A DNA stretch of 64,000 nucleotides, from contig JAQFVV010000012.1 of NCBI GenBank assembly GCA_028023455.1, forward strand, positions 8,840,499-8,904,498, read 5' to 3'. The DNA is from Epiperipatus broadwayi (taxonomy: Eukaryota; Onychophora; Udeonychophora; Euonychophora; Peripatidae). Shown here piece by piece: positions 58,526-64,000 of the stretch (position 1 is the stretch's first letter; each line of letters starts with the position of its first letter). Both the position numbers and the translations under genes were made by a program. The notes beneath the pieces were generated by a model. That model was given only the letters and a program-made list of their open reading frames with translations, was not told the DNA's origin and made no database searches.

Positions 58526-59741
58526 TATGCAAATTACCAAATTAACGTGGATATGCTAATTTGCAAAAAGATAATAATAAAACTGTTTATGCAAATTATT
58601 TATAAAAACAAAATTGACTATCAACAAATATCAGTGAAATGTTATGAACATAGCCAGAGAGCAGTTCTATGCTAAGTGTAATGCCAGGAATAAGATGCTT
58701 GTGAAACAAGCAATCAGTCCTTGAGTGGTGAAATAAACTGAAAAGATCAGTGTGGTAGAAAATTAACAAAAAAAAAACTTTAACAAAATGTATAAAAAGT
58801 GCAAAGTTATAGTTCAACATTATAAAAAACTATGCATGCATAATTAAGCCTATGAGTTAATTATTGGAATTCGCTCAGCAAACAAACCTCTAAGTTGAAA
58901 GACTAAATAAATAAAATCAATAACAAACAAACACATCCTTCTATTTTAAGAATAGTCCATTAATTTTAATCTATATACAAAACAAAGCACATGAAACTTG
59001 TTTATAAATCTTGATTTTTTTTATATCCTTTATCAAAGAACAACTAAAAAATACATAAAAAACAATAAATATAAATATTTCATAATAATTGAATACATAT
59101 AATGAATATAAATAACTCTTACCCTAAAACCCTTCTAACAAATAATCTTAAATTTCCATTACATTCAGGTTTCTTAAATACTTTAAAATAATCCCCTATA
59201 ATTGTTTAATTAAATCAACCTATTATTATTATTATTATTTAATTAACAACCTATTCATTACATGAATATGCTGTTAATTTTTAAAAAATAAATAAATAAT
59301 AGATTAATTTAATTAAATAATTATAAAGGATTATTTTAAGAAAGGTATTTAAGAAATAAATGTAATGGAAATTTAAGATTGTTTGTTAGAAGTGTTTTAA
59401 GATAAAAATTACTCATAGTTGTTGTATGTATTGGATTAAGTTTCTTTAATATCAAGGAAGATGTATTGGATTATTATGGAATATTTGTCTTTATATTTGT
59501 TTTTTGTTAATGTATTTTTTAGTTATTCTTTGATAAAGATGATAAAAGAATATAGTCAAAATGTTGGGAGTATTTTTTTTGTATTTTACAATAGTTCATA
59601 TAATAAATCCAAGATTTATAAAGAAGTTTGCATGTAGTTTGGTCTAACACATATTTTGAGTAATAAACTCATTAAATTTAAAACTTTATTCATATATTAT
59701 TTTTAAAATAATATAATAAGTATAGTAGCTATCTTATGTTA
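58526..59741 (+). repeat. gypsy-like LTR split by an inverted-repeat element
   Basis: The left part (58,526-about 58,915) matches the LTRs of the gypsy-like element: GCAAATTACC, TATGCTAATTTGCAAAAAGA, TTTATGCAAATTATT, TTATAGTTCAACATTATAAA, CATGCATAATTAAG, AAGTTGAAAGACTAA. The right part resumes at about 59,660: AATAAACTCATTAAATTTAA, AACTTTATTCATATATTATT, TTTAAAATAATATAATAAG. The insertion between them is listed separately. This LTR is flanked on the right by what seems to be internal element sequence. Confidence 0.75.
58975..59655. mobile_element. inverted-repeat element nested in the LTR
   Basis: Arms of about 300 bp: left AGCACATGAAACTTGTTTAT, CTTTATCAAAGAACAACTAA, AAAATACATAAAAAACAATA, and right TTTGTTTTTTGTTAATGTAT, TTTTTAGTTATTCTTTGATA, ATAAAGAAGTTTGCATGTAG. 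Further in, ACCCTAAAACCCTTCTAACA matches TGTTAGAAGTGTTTTAAG, and AAATTTCCATTACATT matches AATGTAATGGAAATTT. The centre has a (TTA)n run (59,223-59,242). Only the right arm carries an extra part CTTTGATAAAGATGATAAAA, GAATATAGTCAAAATGTTGG (59,528-59,567), the same hammerhead-like layout as at 17,714. Confidence 0.8.
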
Positions 59742-60250
59742 ATCTGGTATTGTACACAATAATCAGTGCGGTTCCAAGAAACTGTGTTAAGCATTCAGTT
59801 AGTAACATTAACAGACAAAATAGCAATGCATAATAATAATTGATTTGAAAAATAAACATGAACTTAACTATAAAAATACAAATATTATAACAAGTTGAGT
59901 GTAATTTATTATAAATAAAATATCCTAATCAAAGGATAATGCTATGGTTATGAAAAAATCAAAGACATAAAAATATATAGATACTAAACTAGATTAAGAG
60001 CTGTATGACTATCCAAGTGAATTATCTTGAATTGAAACTATTATTATGTTTTCAGTTTAGGATAATTGCTTTATACAACTGAAAAGATAAAAAGTGGGTG
60101 CCAGAAGGATGCATTAGATTGAAAGATAACATGCACTGCTCTCAGATTTAAGGCTCATCATTGTTAAAAGTCATAAGCTAGATACTAATTTGATGATATT
60201 GGCTGGGTAGGCTCTGGAAAAAAATTACAATAAACAACTTTCTAGCATTT
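59742..60250 (+). pseudogene. possible internal leader of a second gypsy-like copy
   Basis: Directly after the split LTR, words such as AGTAACATTAACAGACAAAA and GCAATGCATAATA recall the leader after the 5' LTR at 28,440-28,490 (GACAATGTGAACATAAAACA, CATGCCAATTCATAATGC). The similarity fades after about 150 bp. No gag frame could be read. The rest is AT-rich. Confidence 0.35.
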
Positions 60251-60379
60251 ATTTATTACTAGAACTTGCATTAAGTAAAACAATTGTGTGGAAAAAATAG
60301 TATTGTTTGTAAAAAAAACACTGTAAAAATTCCAATGGTATATCAGAAAGAATAGGTAAACAAACCATACCATATAATG

Positions 60380-60777
60380 CAGGGGTCCCCAACCCTATGC
60401 CCGTGGGCACCATGGCGCCTGCAGACAATTTTATGTGTGCCCACTGCTATCCAAACACGATAAAAAATTATTTATCTGATACAAATAAATTTAATTTTTA
60501 AAATGTCTTATAAATTATTGTATTATATTGTAATCAAATTGTAGGGCATACTATATTTTTACAGCGTAAAAATATAAACGTTAATTATATGTTAAAATTT
60601 TATTTTTGAAATAAATATTTTTTTGTACATTATGTGTATTATTAACAATATCCAACTATAAATTTACATTGAAAAATAAATGGTGCCTGCCATCTGGTTG
60701 AAAAAAATAAATGGTGCCCGCCATCTGGCCAGTATTATAGAATGTGCTCTTAAGTGCAAAAAGGTTGGGGACCTCTG
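60380..60777. mobile_element. complete hAT MITE, 398 bp
   Basis: Starts CAGGGGTCCCCAACCCTATG and ends AAAGGTTGGGGACCTCTG; the outer 15 or so bases are inverted copies with one or two mismatches. Flanking 8-mers ATATAATG (60,372-60,379) and ACATAATG (60,778-60,785) match at 7 of 8 positions, the target duplication size for hAT. There is no transposase, so it depends on an enzyme made elsewhere. Inside, AAATAAATGGTGCC(T/C)GCCATCTGG occurs twice (about 60,676 and 60,706), a small tandem duplication. Confidence 0.93.
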
Positions 60778-60964
60778 ACATAATGTATATTGTACTGCTC
60801 ATGAAGAGTGCTCCAAGGGCAATTGTTGATCACAATTATTAAAAGTAAAAATTTCCTAAATAACGCAAATGTTTTAAATTAATTAATAAAATTATTGCAG
60901 AATAATTTGTCTGTAAATAACTGAAGTAAACTATCTCATTTGAAAAAAAAATCTATAAAGGTTT

Positions 60965-62450
60965 AAAGAGTAATGGAAAGGGGGAGAAAGTTTAATTTAT
61001 AAAGGTTAAAGCTATAACAGTTAAAAATAAATCTTTTCTATGAAATTAAAAGCACTCTCTCTTTTCATTTAAACTATTAAAGAAAAAAAAAGAAAGAAAT
61101 CTTAAAACTAAAACTAAAAAAAAAATCTCTTCCCATTTATTTAAAATAAATGAGACTGTAAATAACGAATTGATTATAAACATAAAGGAATAGTAAAATG
61201 TGTGCACATTAATAAAATGAAATATGAAAGTTAAATATTAAAAAACAAATGAAAGCGTATAATTGGAATTTCCCCTCAAGGATTGTATACAATCATACGC
61301 TATATAAAAACAGAATTAGCAATGGCTACTAATTAAAAACAGGATTACTTAATTAAAATCTTATCAAAAATTTAATCGAAAGTAATGGATGAATTTTCAA
61401 CAACAGGTATAGCTGGTGGATATAGAAACCAATTTAAAAAATGACAACAGGTCTTCACATAAATAGTCAGTTTTTCAACATTCAAGTAGTTTTTACAATC
61501 AGTCTTTAGTCAGTCTTGTCAAATATCCAGAGTCAGTGTTTTTCATGTATCTAAAGACAATGCAGTGTTAGCAGTCGTCAAAAGCATACAGCCAGATTTC
61601 AGCCTTAGTCCGATGGAACATCAGCAACTTGCCCAATAGAAGTAATGCCTGCCTAATAATTTGAAGCCGCCAGAGATATCTAACTGTCTTGAATAAGAGT
61701 ATTATGAAATAGCAATCATAGGAATCTCCATAGAAGCCTAAAATCCAACCGGTTGGTAAAAACTCACATGAAGCAGCTACCAGCAAGAAGTCAACGTCCA
61801 AAATCCTATAGGTTAAAAATACCATTTTCTTATTTCATTTCTGATATTAATATAGTCATTGCAATCTTTAAAGCCTCCAGAATCAGTAAAACCAATGAAA
61901 CTCTATATCATGCATAAAATGAACAACTGATGCGTGTGTTTTAAATGTTTTCAATTATTTAAAGCTTTATGTTATATTATAATTTATTGGATGAATTATA
62001 TAGAAAAATCATTGTTAGACTAATTGAGAATTTATAAAGTAGTTTAAAAATTACAATAAGTATTTAGTTAAAAATAAATTATCTTTAAAACTTAAATATT
62101 TTGTTGGTCAATTCTTTTACCACTATTTAAAGCAATAATGTATTATATTATTCTTTTGATTGAGCTACTCATGGGATATTTCAAGCACTGGATTATAGGC
62201 TTACCATCCACAGCATGTTAATTACTTCATGTAATTAGCTGGAAATTGAGACTGACCTCTAAACAAATAAAATGCTTTGGATGGTAGATGTTTGAATCTA
62301 GCAGCCAAGGTAGGCCATGGTCTGGAAATGTGATCGTGTTATGCTTTGCATAGCTGGGTTTGACTATGGGTATCATTGATAGCTCTCCTATCAATGGTAT
62401 TCTCCCCTTTTCTTGAAGGGCCGGTCCATTCATGTAATATTTATAATATA
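60965..62450 (+). repeat. long dispersed repeat C, copy 2
   Basis: Homologous to 46,130-47,520. Landmarks: AAAGGGGGAGAAAGTTTAAT, a TATATAAAAACAG box (about 61,300), GCAATGGCTACTAATTAAAA, AACAACAGGTATAGCTGG, a CAGTC-rich leader (about 61,495-61,545), ACAATGCAGTGTTAGCAGTC, AAATCCTATAGGTTAAAAAT, GTTGGTCAATTCTTTTACCA, GCACTGGATTATAGGCTTAC, ATGTTTGAATCTAGCAGCCA and GGTCCATTCATGTAATATTTATAAT. Compared with copy 1, about 60 bp (TGGAAATGTGATCGTGTTAT..) is extra near 62,320. Confidence 0.65.
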
Positions 62451-64000
62451 AAAAATATATAAAAATTAAAGTTGTTTAAAAAAGGGTTAAAACACAGATA
62501 AACAAGATCTATTAAGTGAATCAATATGTATGTTGTGCCCATGCATTTTATGTAAGATTAAAAATAGCTAGCTTTAAAAAAAAAATTAAATTTATATTAG
62601 TTTATACTATTTTTATGAGTAAAATAGGTTTAAACTTGTTAAATAGGAAGTTTATAAAAAGATTTAAGTATTTTAAAGTTATTTTAATATAATTTAAATA
62701 ATAAAAGTAATATATTATGTTATTTGAAAAATAAAATTAATGTTTATTATATTTAACTGATATAATAATAAAACAATAGTTTAATTACAGTATTATTCTA
62801 GAAGATTCTAAAAAGGTGTCACGTCTTGAAAGTGTGTGTGTTTGTCTCTAAGCTTTCACATGTTAAGCAAAAACATTAATTTTTAGTTTTCTCTAAAGAT
62901 TTTAAAAGTAACAATTAATTTTTTTATTGTGTTATCTAAATAATATTTTTTATTTTAAAATTAATATTTTAAGTTATTAAAGATATTTTAATTGTTTAAA
63001 TAAAGGTATTTTATATTATAGAAATATTAAATAAATTTAATATAATATAAAAATGAGTCATAATTTAGAAATTATTTTGTAGATAAAATAATTTGGTTTA
63101 TATGTAAATTAATATTTGATAAGAACTTGGATTAACCAATGATATCACTGGATAGGATAAGTATACATATAGGTGTTCAATAAGTCTTGACAATAATATT
63201 TTTTGTTTAATCTTATTTTGTTTTGTTTGTCTAATCGAGTGTAGCTTTAAAGTTTTAATTTTTTTATAAAATATTTTTTTTATTTAAAAGTTAAAAGTAA
63301 TATTTTAAATAATTATTTTAATGTACTCAATGTCTGGGTAAATTAATTATTTCCTATCAGTAAAATTTCACATTGAAACTTGACAAAAACTATGATAATT
63401 TCATGAAAGCCAATAGTTGTCATCGAAGTGTTTGCTTAATGTATCTCAGATACCATGAGAATAAACCAAATAACTGAAGGAAATTCATAAGAACTTTATG
63501 TTTAATATGTTTGGAATGGAAGAACATTTATATCTAATAATTTTGATAAACTCTTATAAATATAAAATGTCGAGAAATTTATATCTTATAAGTATGTGAA
63601 GGATTAAATCACAAAACATCACATGATCACAATTTCTTATGCTTGTTCATAACTGTTATTAATCCTTTAAAATTTCAGCATTTTCTGACATTTTTCTTTG
63701 TCTTACACATCAACATAAAATATACGATTAAATTATTATTACTTAGCAGAGAATAAATTTAATTTCATTTGATAGACATTTTTGTTTACTACAGAAACAA
63801 ATGTTAAATGTTCACATTTTGTTTCTATAAATATTAAACAAATAAGATCATAATCAAAACAAAAAGATTACACATCATTTCAGAAAGACTAATTTCAATT
63901 TTTTAATGAAATCTCCATTATTTATGATTATTTTTAAAAATGAAAATGAACATTTATTTATTTGGCTTATATTTAACGAATTATGCTTTAAAACAAAATT
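62451..64000. other. AT-rich sequence, no supported gene
   Basis: AGGTGTTCAATAAGTCTTGA at about 63,170 looks like a mariner-type terminal repeat, but no inverse partner was found. Otherwise only AT-rich sequence. Confidence 0.4.

Noticed and set aside
63168-63200. AGGTGTTCAATAAGTCTTGA resembling a mariner terminal repeat
   Set aside because: No inverse partner within several hundred bases and no TA-flanked element could be drawn.
1-64000. CRISPR array, operon or prophage
   Set aside because: No regularly spaced identical repeats with unique spacers and no bacterial-type gene blocks; sequence character is eukaryotic.

Overview
The window looks like nuclear DNA from an invertebrate animal. 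It is strongly AT-rich, has no bacterial-style gene order, and the only convincing host coding sequence is a small exon flanked by GT-AG splice sites. Almost everything else recognisable is mobile DNA typical of metazoa: decayed non-LTR retrotransposons of RTE-like type, a mariner relic, a Ty3/gypsy-like LTR element, two hAT-like elements, tRNA-derived short elements, and many fold-back or palindromic elements. I cannot name the species.

Layout. 0-8 kb: a 92 bp direct repeat, a minus-strand mariner relic (1.4-2.0 kb), and two minus-strand non-LTR relics (2.0-3.1 kb and 4.7-7.35 kb, the second carrying endonuclease, reverse transcriptase and 3' tail). 8-20 kb: mostly AT-rich unique sequence, an LTR-like repeat A (about 11 kb), an LTR-like repeat B (13.8-14.8 kb), tandem duplications at 15 and 17 kb, a palindrome at 16.1 kb, and an inverted-repeat element at 17.6-17.8 kb carrying a decayed hammerhead-ribozyme-like core. 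20-32 kb: tRNA-headed fold-back elements, one with an RTE 3' end nested in it; candidate plus-strand exons at 23.8-24.3 kb; a perfect 51 bp-arm palindrome at 24.6 kb; a plus-strand non-LTR relic at 25.1-26.6 kb; the minus-strand PDZ exon at 27,049-27,147; then a complete but broken Ty3/gypsy-like element with both LTRs (27.9-31.6 kb), lacking reverse transcriptase.

32-46 kb: a fold-back at 33.6 kb, a tRNA-derived SINE at 34.3 kb, a four-tract G-run at 35.27 kb, and a nested complex at 36.4-38.6 kb (long inverted arms around a hAT-like element that holds a palindromic element with the best hammerhead-like core). The second copy of LTR-like repeat B follows at 39.0-39.85 kb, and a degenerate tandem array of about 70 bp units at 44-45.4 kb. 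46-64 kb: repeat C (46.1-47.5 and 61.0-62.5 kb), repeat A copy 2 with a nested fold-back element (48.9-49.8 kb), a base-composition island (51.6-52.7 kb), large tRNA-headed inverted repeats (55.4-57.2 kb), a second SINE copy (58.0 kb), a second gypsy LTR split by an inverted-repeat element (58.5-59.7 kb), and a complete short hAT MITE with target duplication (60.4-60.8 kb).

The host gene is probably a minus-strand gene with very long introns, of which this window holds one PDZ-domain exon. Repeats make up the bulk of the annotation, and several insertions can be ordered in time because they are nested.
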